This document shows positions 33,239 through 42,800 of a stretch of DNA of 64,000 bases, piece by piece (the stretch's first letter is position 1; each line of letters begins with the position of its first letter). Under the pieces are notes generated by a model that was not told the DNA's origin, ran no database searches, and saw only the letters and a list, made by a program, of their open reading frames with translations. The position numbers and the translations under genes are program-made. This stretch comes from Cohnella fermenti (lineage in GTDB: Bacteria > Bacillota > Bacilli > Paenibacillales > Paenibacillaceae). The stretch spans positions 1-64,000 of the forward strand of contig NZ_SSOB01000044.1 in the NCBI RefSeq assembly GCF_004801405.1, given 5' to 3'.

Positions 33239-34104
33239 TGGGCACCCGTTCGATGAGCCGCAAGGGCCCCGCAGACGTCATCATTCTGATCGTCCTGCTG
33301 TTGCTCTGCGCAACCACGCTGTACCCGCTGCTCAATCTCATCTTCATCTCGTTGTCCGACATGGAGGACGTCATGCGCAGCGGAGGGATGCTGCTCTATC
33401 CGAGATCGATCCATTGGGACGCATACGACTATATCCTGCGCTATGCGGGCCTGGCAGACGCCTACAAGATGACAATCTTCATTACTGTCGTCGGAACCGC
33501 GATCAATCTCGTTATGACGACGCTCGGCGCCTACGTCCTGTCGATCCGCGACATGCCGGGCCGCAATGCGCTGATGACCTTCGTGCTGGTGACGATGTTC
33601 TTCGGCGGCGGGCTGATCCCGACTTATCTCGTCGTCAAAGGAATCGGGCTCGTCAATACGCCTTGGGCGCTTATGCTTCCCGGCGCGATCAGCGCCTGGC
33701 TGCTGGTCCTGACGCGCAACTTCTTCCAGGGCATCCCCAAGGAGCTGCGCGAATCGGCCCGCATCGACGGCTGCTCGGAGCTGATGACGCTGATCCGAAT
33801 CATGCTGCCGCTGTCCATGCCCATCATGGCGACGCTGGCGCTGTTCTATGGCGTCGGCCACTGGAACGAGTACATCAACGTCGTCATCTATGTCAATGAC
33901 GAGAAGCTGAACACGCTCCAGGTGCTGCTCCGGCGCATGTACACGTCGGCAATCGGCGAGGTCGACGGCGACAGCCTGCCGCCGCCCGTAGAGACGATCC
34001 GCGCCGCCACGGTTGCATTGACCGCGTTGCCGATCATCTGCGTATATCCTTTTCTGCAGAAATATTTCGTGCAAGGCATGATGGTCGGCGCCGTCAAGGG
34101 CTGA
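33238..34104 (+). CDS. sugar ABC transporter permease, LplC/YtcP type
   Basis: 288 residues, six membrane helices; the EAA loop reads ESARIDGCSELMTLIRIMLP. GGGLIPTYLVVKGIGLVNTPW is the family signature. It pairs with the preceding permease, with which it overlaps by one base, to form the channel. The C-terminus ends VQGMMVGAVKG as in LplC homologues. Start could be the ATG at 33238 or the internal Met5. Confidence 0.93.
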   Translation: MGTRSMSRKGPADVIILIVLLLLCATTLYPLLNLIFISLSDMEDVMRSGGMLLYPRSIHWDAYDYILRYAGLADAYKMTIFITVVGTAINLVMTTLGAYVLSIRDMPGRNALMTFVLVTMFFGGGLIPTYLVVKGIGLVNTPWALMLPGAISAWLLVLTRNFFQGIPKELRESARIDGCSELMTLIRIMLPLSMPIMATLALFYGVGHWNEYINVVIYVNDEKLNTLQVLLRRMYTSAIGEVDGDSLPPPVETIRAATVALTALPIICVYPFLQKYFVQGMMVGAVKG

Positions 34105-34191
34105 CGCAAGGGATCGCCGCATTCGTTCACTCAGTGGTTATAATCCCGCGAGGGTTTATAATATAAAGCATACGAGAGGGGTTTCGTACCA

Positions 34192-35796
34192 ATGAAGATG
34201 AGCAGAACAAGCAGTATCTCCCTGCTGGCCGTCCTGTGCGCGGTCGCCGCGCTGTCGGCAGGCTGCAGCTCGAACAACAACGAGGAGGGCTCCTCCGGGA
34301 GCTCCCCGGCTGCGGGCGGCGCGTCCGCCTCGGCCTCCGCTTCGGCCGCTCCATCCGCGCCGGTCAAGCTGACGATTGCGCAGATGGACGGCGGACGCGT
34401 CTGGAAGGAGGACAACCCGGCCACGCTGGAGCTGGAGAAGCGCACCAACACGTCGCTTGAGGTGAACATGATTCCGTCCGGGGACTTCCTGAACAAATAC
34501 AACGTCATGGCCGCCTCCGGCTCGATCCCCGACATCAGCAAGATTCCGAACTTTGAATTCGAGAAGTACGCGGACAACGGCCTGTTCCTCGACATCGGAG
34601 ACCTTGTCGACCAGTATGCGCCGAACCTGAAGAACGCCATTGATCCCGAGCTGTGGGATCTGGTCAAGTACAAGGGCAAGCAATACGCGATCCCTTACCA
34701 GAATGTTCCCGGCAAGATTGTGCCCGCCGTCCGGCAGGACTGGCTCGACAATCTGGGCCTGCAGATGCCGAAGACGCTGGACGAGCTTGAGACGATGCTG
34801 AAGAAGTTCACGACCGACGATCCGGACAAGAACGGCCAGAACGACACGTACGGCCTCGGCTCGACCGGCAATTGGAAGGGCGACTTCACGATGATCTTCG
34901 GCGCATTCGGCGTCATGCCGTTCGACTCCTCGGGCACGCGCCAGGCGTACCTGCAGGACGGCGTCGTCTATTCGTCGCAAATATCCGAAGGCTACAAAAA
35001 TGCAATCGCTTACATTAAAAAGCTGTGGGATGAAAAGGTGATCGACCCCGAGGTGTTCATCATCAAGTCGGATCAGGCGCAGCAGAAGCTCGTTCAGAGC
35101 AAGGCCGGTCTGTTCACGGCCTGGTGGTCCATTGCGCCGGAGGTGCTGAAGAACAACCTTAAGATGAACGAGATCAATCCGGATGCCAAGTGGAACCCGC
35201 TCCTGCCTGCGGTGACCGGCCCGGACGGCAAGAGCGGACTCGAGTCGCGCGGCTCGATCAACGGCACGATCAACATCTCGGCGAAGGCCAAGGACCCGGT
35301 CGCGGCGATCAAGTTCCTCGATTACCTCGCCACGGACGAAGGCTGGGAGCTGGCGACCTACGGCATCAAGGGCCAGCATTATATCGACCTGACCCAAGGG
35401 CGCACGGAAGAAGGGCAGAAGGCGATGGACGAGAAGTGGCTCGACCCGCTCGCCCAAATCATCTATCGTCCGGACATGGTCGACAAGGTCAACGATGCTT
35501 CGCAGAGCCCGACGCAGATCGAAGACAACCGCTTCATCAAGGCCGCGCGGGAATACAACCTGTACGCCGACTTCTTCTACGGCGTTCCGCTTACGGACGC
35601 GGAGAAGAACCTCGATCCCGATCTGATGAAGTATGAGGACGAGATGTTCATCAAGTTCATCACAGGCGCGGAATCGCTCGACAAGTGGGACGAGTACGTC
35701 GCCAACTGGAAGAAAAAAGGCGGCAAAGAAATTCTCGAAGCGCGCGTGCAAGCCTATAACGAGATGCACGGCACAAGCTACAAGGCAGGCGTCTGA
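34192..35796 (+). CDS. extracellular sugar-binding lipoprotein, LplA type
   Basis: 534 residues. Signal peptide with lipobox LSAGC, lipidated Cys25, followed by a Ser/Gly/Ala-rich tether (about 26-60). The body has the family-1/Lpl fold: VNMIPSGDFLNKYNVMAASG, DIGDLVDQYAPNLK, and IKFLDYLATDEGWELATYGI. It captures oligosaccharides for the two permeases upstream, 87 bases away on the same strand. The neighbouring PL8 lyase and GH105 enzyme point to unsaturated glycosaminoglycan- or pectin-like oligosaccharides. Confidence 0.94.
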   Translation: MKMSRTSSISLLAVLCAVAALSAGCSSNNNEEGSSGSSPAAGGASASASASAAPSAPVKLTIAQMDGGRVWKEDNPATLELEKRTNTSLEVNMIPSGDFLNKYNVMAASGSIPDISKIPNFEFEKYADNGLFLDIGDLVDQYAPNLKNAIDPELWDLVKYKGKQYAIPYQNVPGKIVPAVRQDWLDNLGLQMPKTLDELETMLKKFTTDDPDKNGQNDTYGLGSTGNWKGDFTMIFGAFGVMPFDSSGTRQAYLQDGVVYSSQISEGYKNAIAYIKKLWDEKVIDPEVFIIKSDQAQQKLVQSKAGLFTAWWSIAPEVLKNNLKMNEINPDAKWNPLLPAVTGPDGKSGLESRGSINGTINISAKAKDPVAAIKFLDYLATDEGWELATYGIKGQHYIDLTQGRTEEGQKAMDEKWLDPLAQIIYRPDMVDKVNDASQSPTQIEDNRFIKAAREYNLYADFFYGVPLTDAEKNLDPDLMKYEDEMFIKFITGAESLDKWDEYVANWKKKGGKEILEARVQAYNEMHGTSYKAGV

Positions 35797-35907
35797 TCCC
35801 GGCTGCCTGCAAATAACGGATTCCGGTATAATGAGTTAACGGCGGGGGGAAGCTGGGCTTCTCCCCTCTCCTTCTTCAACCAGAGTCCAGATGCGCAGGG
35901 GGTAGCA

Positions 35908-38232
35908 ATGAGGTCGAAGCGTTACAAAGACATGCTGAAGAGCAGCGCCGCCGAATATCTCTACTATTTTCTCGGATTATCCATCATCGTCGCCTCCCTG
36001 CTCGGCGGCTCGCTGTATTATTACTCCTCCTCCCTGCTGCGGCAGGAAGCGAAGACGAATGCCGGCAACTCGCTCGTGCTGCTCCGCAATGCCCAGGAGT
36101 TGATCCTGTCCGAGGTCGACAAGTCGATGGGCAACATCTTCCTCGATTCCTTCTATGCCTCCTACATGGACTATTATTACCGGCAGGATATGGTGACGCT
36201 GCGGAACTTGCAGGCCAAGCTCGACAACGTTCTCTCGACCAACGATTACATCGATTCCGTATATATCTACTATCACCAGGACGACTTTGTGCTCTCCTCG
36301 TCGCAGGGGCCCGTGCGGATCGAGGACTTCGCCGACCGGGCGTTCGCCGAACAGCTCGTGACGTTGCCGCTTCAGAAGAACGATGCGCGAACCCGTTCGG
36401 TGCCCGGCGGCTTGTCCGGCGACGAGACGGTGATCACGATCGTCAAGGCGATCCCGATCTTCTATACAACCAAGCTGCCTGCCGCTTACGTCGTCGTCAA
36501 TCTCAAGGGCTTCTATCTGCAGCAGGTGCTCGACGCCATCAAGACGAATCCGGACGCGGCGATCATGGTCGCCGACGAGTCGGGCCATATCATTACCCAG
36601 AAGACCGGAGCCGCGAGCGTGCGAAGCGCCTCGGCCTACATGGCGTTCCCTCCGCCCCAGGCCGCGGGCACTTATGAGAGAATCATCGACGGCTCGGACA
36701 CGCTCGTCTCGTACGTGACGTCGGAGAAGTACGGCTGGACCTATATTTATACGATACCGATGGCGGTTGTCACGGAGAAAATCCGGCTCTGGCTCAAAAC
36801 CGCACTGCTCGTCGGCCTGCTCGTTATTCTTGTCAGTCTGCTCTGCTCCCTGCTGTTCTCCAGGCGGATGGCGGCTCCGCTCAAGCGGCTTCTGTCCATG
36901 CTCCGCAACGACGAGGACGGACCGCGCCGCGGGAAGGATGTCATGCAGATCGAACGCGGCGTCAGCCGCATCCTCGACCAGAACCGCAGGCTCGGGCTGC
37001 TGCTCGCCGAATACGAAGCCTACAGCCGCAACAAGTTCCTCGCGGATCTGCTGACATCCGGCGAAGAGGAGGACCCGCGGACCGCAGACAAGCTGGCGTA
37101 TTACGGGCTCGAGCTGCCCTTGGACGGACGATATGCGGCCTGCCTGCTGTCGATGGACGAATATGCCCGCTACAGCGCCGAGCACTCCGAGCGCGCCCGC
37201 AACGCCCTGTTCCTTCAACTGATGGAGACGATGGCCGAAGGAACGGCGCAGGAGCACCTTGCGTTCATCGTCGAGGTCGATGAGAACCGGATCGCGCTGG
37301 CGCTCCGCTTCGCCGCCGAGATGCCCGCCGAGGAAGCCGGAGCGGCAGTCTACGCCGTCGCCAAGGCCGTGCACCGGCTGCTCGGCGAGCGTCACCCGCA
37401 CAGCTTCACGCTGGGCGCGGGCACTCCCCATACGGGCATCGGACGGCTGCGCGAGAGCTGCTACGAGGCCGGCGTCGCCGTCGACAGCCGGCTGCTGCTC
37501 GGCAACGGCAGCGTCATCCGCTATGAGAGCATCGAGCGAGGTGATCGGCATATTGCCTATCCGATGGCCATCGAGCGGCATCTGCTGGCTGCGCTCAAGA
37601 TGGGCGACGCCGAGGCGGTCGGCCGCCATCTCGACGAATTCGAGGCCTACATTCAGCGCCATGCGCCCGACCGCCCCGAGATGGTCCGCAGCTACTACCT
37701 CCAGTTGTTCTCCTCGACGCTCAAGTGCGCTTACGAGATGGACGCCGAGTTCGAACCGGGGTCGCTGCTGCGCGAGACGGCACACGCGGAGCTGCTTGGC
37801 GCGGAGACCATGCGGGGAATGACGGCTTACATGCGCGGCGTGTACGACCGCATTCTGCTTCACCAGGAATCGAAGCGCAGCCGGAAGAACAAAGAGCTGA
37901 TCGACGCCGTGCAGAGATATGTGGTCGCACAGCTGCACGACGATCTGTCGCTGGAGAGGCTGGGCGAGCAATTTTATATCAGCGCTTCGCATCTTAGGAA
38001 GATCTTTAAGGACGAGACGGGCGGGACGGTCAAGGACTTTATCCTCCGCGCGCGGATGGAGCGTGCGATCGAGCTGCTCGGGGGAACGGAGCTGCGCATC
38101 GCGGACATCGCCGGGCAGGTGGGCTATCTGTCGGCGCAGTCGTTCTCCAAGGCCTTCCGGTTGGAGACCGGCAAGTCGCCGGCCGCCTACCGCGAGGAGC
38201 TTCTGCGCGCAGGTACGGAGCCGACCGAGTGA
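35908..38232 (+). CDS. membrane-anchored AraC-type regulator (YesN/YtdP-like)
   Basis: 774 residues: first membrane helix (about 18-40), extracellular Cache-like sensor (about 41-290), second helix (about 296-318), a linker, and C-terminal double HTH (about 665-765; LERLGEQFYISASHLRKIFK and RIADIAGQVGYLSAQSFSKA). One-component regulators of this kind sit beside Lpl-type transporters in Paenibacillaceae and switch the locus on when the polysaccharide fragment is outside the cell. It follows the binding protein by 111 bases and precedes the hydrolase fusion. Confidence 0.92.
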   Translation: MRSKRYKDMLKSSAAEYLYYFLGLSIIVASLLGGSLYYYSSSLLRQEAKTNAGNSLVLLRNAQELILSEVDKSMGNIFLDSFYASYMDYYYRQDMVTLRNLQAKLDNVLSTNDYIDSVYIYYHQDDFVLSSSQGPVRIEDFADRAFAEQLVTLPLQKNDARTRSVPGGLSGDETVITIVKAIPIFYTTKLPAAYVVVNLKGFYLQQVLDAIKTNPDAAIMVADESGHIITQKTGAASVRSASAYMAFPPPQAAGTYERIIDGSDTLVSYVTSEKYGWTYIYTIPMAVVTEKIRLWLKTALLVGLLVILVSLLCSLLFSRRMAAPLKRLLSMLRNDEDGPRRGKDVMQIERGVSRILDQNRRLGLLLAEYEAYSRNKFLADLLTSGEEEDPRTADKLAYYGLELPLDGRYAACLLSMDEYARYSAEHSERARNALFLQLMETMAEGTAQEHLAFIVEVDENRIALALRFAAEMPAEEAGAAVYAVAKAVHRLLGERHPHSFTLGAGTPHTGIGRLRESCYEAGVAVDSRLLLGNGSVIRYESIERGDRHIAYPMAIERHLLAALKMGDAEAVGRHLDEFEAYIQRHAPDRPEMVRSYYLQLFSSTLKCAYEMDAEFEPGSLLRETAHAELLGAETMRGMTAYMRGVYDRILLHQESKRSRKNKELIDAVQRYVVAQLHDDLSLERLGEQFYISASHLRKIFKDETGGTVKDFILRARMERAIELLGGTELRIADIAGQVGYLSAQSFSKAFRLETGKSPAAYREELLRAGTEPTE

Positions 38233-38268
38233 CGCCATAATATCTATTGCAGAAAGGATGCGAGCATC

Positions 38269-39726
38269 ATGCCTCTATACGGCAAGGACGCGCTGCTGCC
38301 CGAGCGGCTTCGCGTCTTATTCTTAAGCGAAGACACCGCCGAGGACTGGATCTACATCGCTTATATGGACGCTTACTTCCGTCTTCATGCGCCGCTGTCG
38401 GCCATCGAGCTGATCGGCCTCGGCGGCCTTGCGCGGTTGGGCCGGGCGCTCGAGACGATCCGCCCGGACTGGGTTGTCGTCTGCTGCGGCAGGAACGACG
38501 GCCTCCTCCGCCCGTTCGACGAGGAGGAGCACGCCCGTCGCGACGAGTTGACGCGGGCGCTGGCCCGCATTCGGGACGCGGGCGCCAAGGCCATCGCGAT
38601 GACGCCGCCTTCGAGCGACGATGCGCCGCATCGCGATGACGACTGGATGCTTGCCCTTGAAGGCGGCGCGGCCTGTCGCGCCGCCGATCCCTGGACCGTT
38701 GCCCGGACGCTGCTGAAGACGCTGTTTAATGTCGCGTTGACGCGCACCCCGGATCAGCTCGGCTTCGGCAGCGGCGACCCGCTGTTCGCGGAGACGCTGA
38801 CCCGGCACCGGCTGCTGAGCTCGGCCTGGCAGGCGCATCTCGCGCCGGGCTCGCCGCGGACGGCGGATGCGCCGCTGGAGTCGGCGCTGGAGTCACCGCT
38901 GTCCGAAGCGCTGACCGAGGCGGCCGCAATCGAGGCGCGCATCCGGTCGCTGATCGACGCATCGCCTCGGCTTCGGTCGGCGCTCGGCCGCTCGGAGTGG
39001 GAGGGGCACGAATGCACCGACTTCATGCTGGACGGCCGCGAGGGCTTCGTCGTTGCGCCGCGGACAGCCGCGCCGGGACGTCCCTGGCTGTGGCGGACGG
39101 AGTTCTTCGGCGACTTCGCCCAGGCCGACCGGGCGCTGCTTGCGGCGGGCTGGCATCTGGCCTGCTTCCGGCTCAGCGACCAGTACGGCTGTCCGGGGGC
39201 CGTGGCGCGAATGGGACGGTTCCAGTCCTACGTGACGGAGACGTTCGGCCTGGCCCGGCGGCCCGTGCTGCTCGGCCTCAGCCGCGGCGGCCTGTATGCG
39301 TTCAACTATGCGGCAACCTATCCGGAGCGAGTCGCCGCGCTGTATCTGGACGCGCCGGTGCTCGACATCTGCAGTTGGCCCGGCGGACGCGGCACGGGCA
39401 TCGGTGCAGCCCGCGAATGGGCGGAATGCTTGGCCGTCTACGGACTCGACGAGCGAACCGCATCCGACGCGGGCGTCTCGCCGCTCGACCGGATAAAGCC
39501 GGTGGCCAAGGCCCGCATCCCGATCCTGCTCGTGGCCGGCGACGCCGACATCGTCGTTCCCTATGCGGAGAACGGCGCCTTGCTCGCCGAACGGTACAGC
39601 CTCCTCGGCGGGCCCATCGAGACGATCGTCAAGCCCGGCGTCGGACATCATCCGCACAGCCTGTCCGACCCGGCGCCGATCGTCGCCTTTATCCTCCGCT
39701 GCTCCCAAGCGCCGGACGGTCCGTAG
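38269..39726 (+). CDS. fusion of a degenerate SGNH domain with an alpha/beta hydrolase
   Basis: 485 residues. The N-terminal half follows the SGNH fold (VVVCCGRNDGLLRPF matches block III GxND), but block I reads FLSEDTAED where the paralogue at 16528-17517 has FLGDSITDD, so the nucleophile is lost; the terminal DxxH is also missing. A tail TRHRLLSSAWQAHLAPG matches the tail of that paralogue. The C-terminal half (about 255-480) is an alpha/beta hydrolase with Ser338 in GLSRGG, Asp425 or Asp427 in AGDADIV, and His460 in GVGHH. The active half is probably a carbohydrate esterase; the dead half may bind substrate. It lies downstream of the YesN-like regulator and ends in a strong terminator. Confidence 0.85.
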   Translation: MPLYGKDALLPERLRVLFLSEDTAEDWIYIAYMDAYFRLHAPLSAIELIGLGGLARLGRALETIRPDWVVVCCGRNDGLLRPFDEEEHARRDELTRALARIRDAGAKAIAMTPPSSDDAPHRDDDWMLALEGGAACRAADPWTVARTLLKTLFNVALTRTPDQLGFGSGDPLFAETLTRHRLLSSAWQAHLAPGSPRTADAPLESALESPLSEALTEAAAIEARIRSLIDASPRLRSALGRSEWEGHECTDFMLDGREGFVVAPRTAAPGRPWLWRTEFFGDFAQADRALLAAGWHLACFRLSDQYGCPGAVARMGRFQSYVTETFGLARRPVLLGLSRGGLYAFNYAATYPERVAALYLDAPVLDICSWPGGRGTGIGAAREWAECLAVYGLDERTASDAGVSPLDRIKPVAKARIPILLVAGDADIVVPYAENGALLAERYSLLGGPIETIVKPGVGHHPHSLSDPAPIVAFILRCSQAPDGP

Positions 39727-39747
39727 TCGGGAGACAGCAGCATCGAC

Positions 39748-39820
39748 AGCCTGCAACCCTGCATCCTTTGCCCGAACGGGATACCCCCGTGTGGCAAAGG
39801 ATGTCGGTCTGCAGGCTTTT
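39748..39820 (+). terminator. long hairpin terminator of the transporter/regulator unit
   Basis: AGCCTGCA and GCATCCTTTGCC pair with GGCAAAGGATG and TGCAGGCT across a 20-base loop, followed by TTTT. It lies between the convergent hydrolase fusion and PL8 lyase genes. Confidence 0.8.
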
Positions 39821-39849
39821 GTGCCGATTCGGAGCGTGTCCGACGCACG

Positions 39850-42800
39850 CTACTGCCAGACGCGGATGCCATCTACGTAGCTCTTGCCGGTCTCCGCATC
39901 CGCGATGAACCATTGAATACCGTCAATGCCGGAGACCGGCGTCCGTAGCGCGGCGCCCGACACCTTCAGACGGTCGTCCACGTACAGATCGTACGTATCC
40001 GTTGCCGTGTTCAGCACCACCTTGATCCGATACCACGTATTCGCTTGGTAAGCGGCCACTTCATGCCAGCTTCCGTCGTAGTACGTCTTGATCTTGCCGT
40101 GATCGAGCGCAACCGAGACGGCAATCGAACCTCCGCTGTAGATATACGGAGCAGCGAGCCAACTCGCGGTCGACATGCTCTTGACATAGGATTCGACGCT
40201 GACGGTGCCGGAGAGCGCGGTGAGGCTCTTGGCGATGCCGACCTTCGTGCCGGAGCCGCCGGATGTCTTGTTCAGCTCGACGCTGCGGTCGGTCAACTGT
40301 CCGTAGCTGACAACCTCGGAGATGTCGACCGTGCCTCCGTTCTCCGTCACCGAGAGGCCCGCAGGATTGGCTCCGGCCGTCTGGCTCTCGAAGTGCGCGT
40401 AATAGATCGGCGCCGCTGCCGGTGCGGGCGGGAGTGTCCGCGGCGCGGCGACGACGGGCGCGGTGCCGCAGCGATAGATGCCGACATCGTCCACGGCGAA
40501 GGTTCCGGTGATGCTGTCGGCGGCGAACACCGACACCTCGCGGACATCGTCGGCGACATGGCGCAGCGCGGCATGGTTCAGCTTCAGCACGCCGTCCACG
40601 TACAGATCGAACGTATCGGTTACCGTATCGATGTTCAGCCGCAAGCTGTACCAGGTACCCGCCGCATAGGACTGCACCGTCTGCCAGGTGCCGCCGACAT
40701 TGGCGAGCAGATTGCCGTTGCTGAACGCCAGACTCGCGATCAGCGTTCCGTTCGAGTCGGTCACGTACGGCGCGCTCCACCAACCTGTCGTCGCGGCGGC
40801 GCTCACCTTCGCCTCGATGCCGATGCTGCCGGACAGCGGCTGGCCGAGCGTCCGCGACATGCGGACCATTGAACCCGTGTCCGCGGACGTCTTGACGAGC
40901 TGCACGCTGCGATTGGCCGCGCTCGGCACATTCGCGACGCCGACGGAGCCGCCGTTCTCGGTCACCGCCCACCCGGCGGGATCGCTGCCCGCCGCCTGCG
41001 CATCGAAGCTGTCGGAGACGAGCGTCTCCACGGCCGACGCCCCTTCGCGCGCCACCCGGACATCGTCGATATAGGTTGTGCCCGTCTCGCTGTCCGCCGC
41101 ATAGAACGCCACGCTCGCGATATTTGCCGTTGCCGTTCGCAACGGGACGGACGACAGCTTGCGCTCATTGTCGACGTACAGATCGAAGGTGTCCGCATCG
41201 GTATCCGCGACGATCCTGACCGTGTACCAGGTGCCCGCCGCGAACGGCTGCACCGTCTGCCAAGCGCCGCCGACATTGGCGACAATATTGCCGCCCGACA
41301 GGCCGACGGAGCCGACGAGCACGCCGCCCGAATCGTACAGATACGGTCCGCTCCAGAAGCTCGATGTCGCCGTTCGGTATATGCGCGCTTCGATGGAGAC
41401 TTTGCCGGTCAATGCCGTGGCGAACGGCTTGACGAGCTTGGCGAGGCTGCCCGCTGCGGTCGAGGTCTTCGCCAGCTTGACGCTGCGGTTGGCGGTGCCG
41501 GGGAACGCCTCGACCGAGACGGTGCCCGATGTCTGCATGGCCGTCCAGCCGGCCGGCACGCTGCCAATGGTCTGGCTGTCGAACGTATCGGTCGACACCG
41601 GCTGCCCGAGACTGAACTTCGCCCGATACGGCAGGCCTTGCGATTTGTTCGTATTCACCGTCAGCTTGATCGTCGGCCGCAGTTGCGTCACCGTCACCTC
41701 GGCGTCCTTGGAGACGACATAGGCTCCGCTGCGGGCGATCTCGATCTCGATCGTTCCGTTGTTGGTCTGCGTCGGATCGGCGATCGCGATCTCGAACGAC
41801 TCGCCCGGCTTCTCCTGCGTCATGACCGAAGCCTTCTTGTTCGAGGTGATATCGCCGCTCGTCTTGACCGTATCGTTCCAGAAGTTGTAGCCGGTCACGT
41901 TCAGCGTGTTCTCCCGCACCGCCTGCGCATCGGTGCCGTTCTCCAGCACGGCGATCTGCGGATGGGCGGCGTAGGCGCTCGTCTCGGCGCTCGACTTGCC
42001 CGGCAGCAGCACGTATTGATAGGTGCCGTTCGTCGGATTGACGCCGTGATCGAGCCACATCGTCGCATAGCTGTTCGTATGCGTCAGCCCGTCCGTATAC
42101 ACCGAATTGATATCCGACCACGAGCCGGTTCGCGTCTCGCGCAGTCCCTTGACCGTGGCGCCAGCGGGGAAGTAGTAGCCGCCCGTCCCGTCCAAGTGCG
42201 CCCAGTTGACGCCCGTCATCGTCTCGCTCCAGCCGGCCGCCGCCGACTTGACGACACCGTTGACGGTGAGCGCATTGCTGCCCGCCGCATTCAGCTTGCG
42301 GTTCTCGACGATCGTCTCTATCGTACGATTGTCGGTGCTGGTAATGCCCGAGCCGAGCGCGACCACCTCGTCATCGAACATAAAATACGATTTCTTGGCC
42401 TTCAGCGTGCTGCCGACCGCCGACATATAGAAGCCGGCCGTCCCGTACAGCCCGCCGATCTCCGAGCCTCCCGACCAGGTGATGCTGTTGTCCCACGGGA
42501 CGCTGCGGTCGCCCCCGTCCGCCTTGCTCTTCGTATCGACCGTCGTTCCCGGCAGCCGCTTCGGGTCGACCGTCGGCCAGAAGCTGTCTCCGAACTGGTC
42601 GCTGTCCGCGTTGTACAGATAAGTCGTGCCTTCGGCCGTGTACCAGGCGCGCGCATTCTCCATATATCCCGGCGTTCCGGTCCAATATTCGTAGTTGCGC
42701 GTGCGCGTCGAACGCATGGCGATTCCGACAGCGTAGCCCGGGCTGAAGTGCACATAGCGATCCTGGAATGGGAAATTGTATTGGCCGATCAGCTCGCCGC

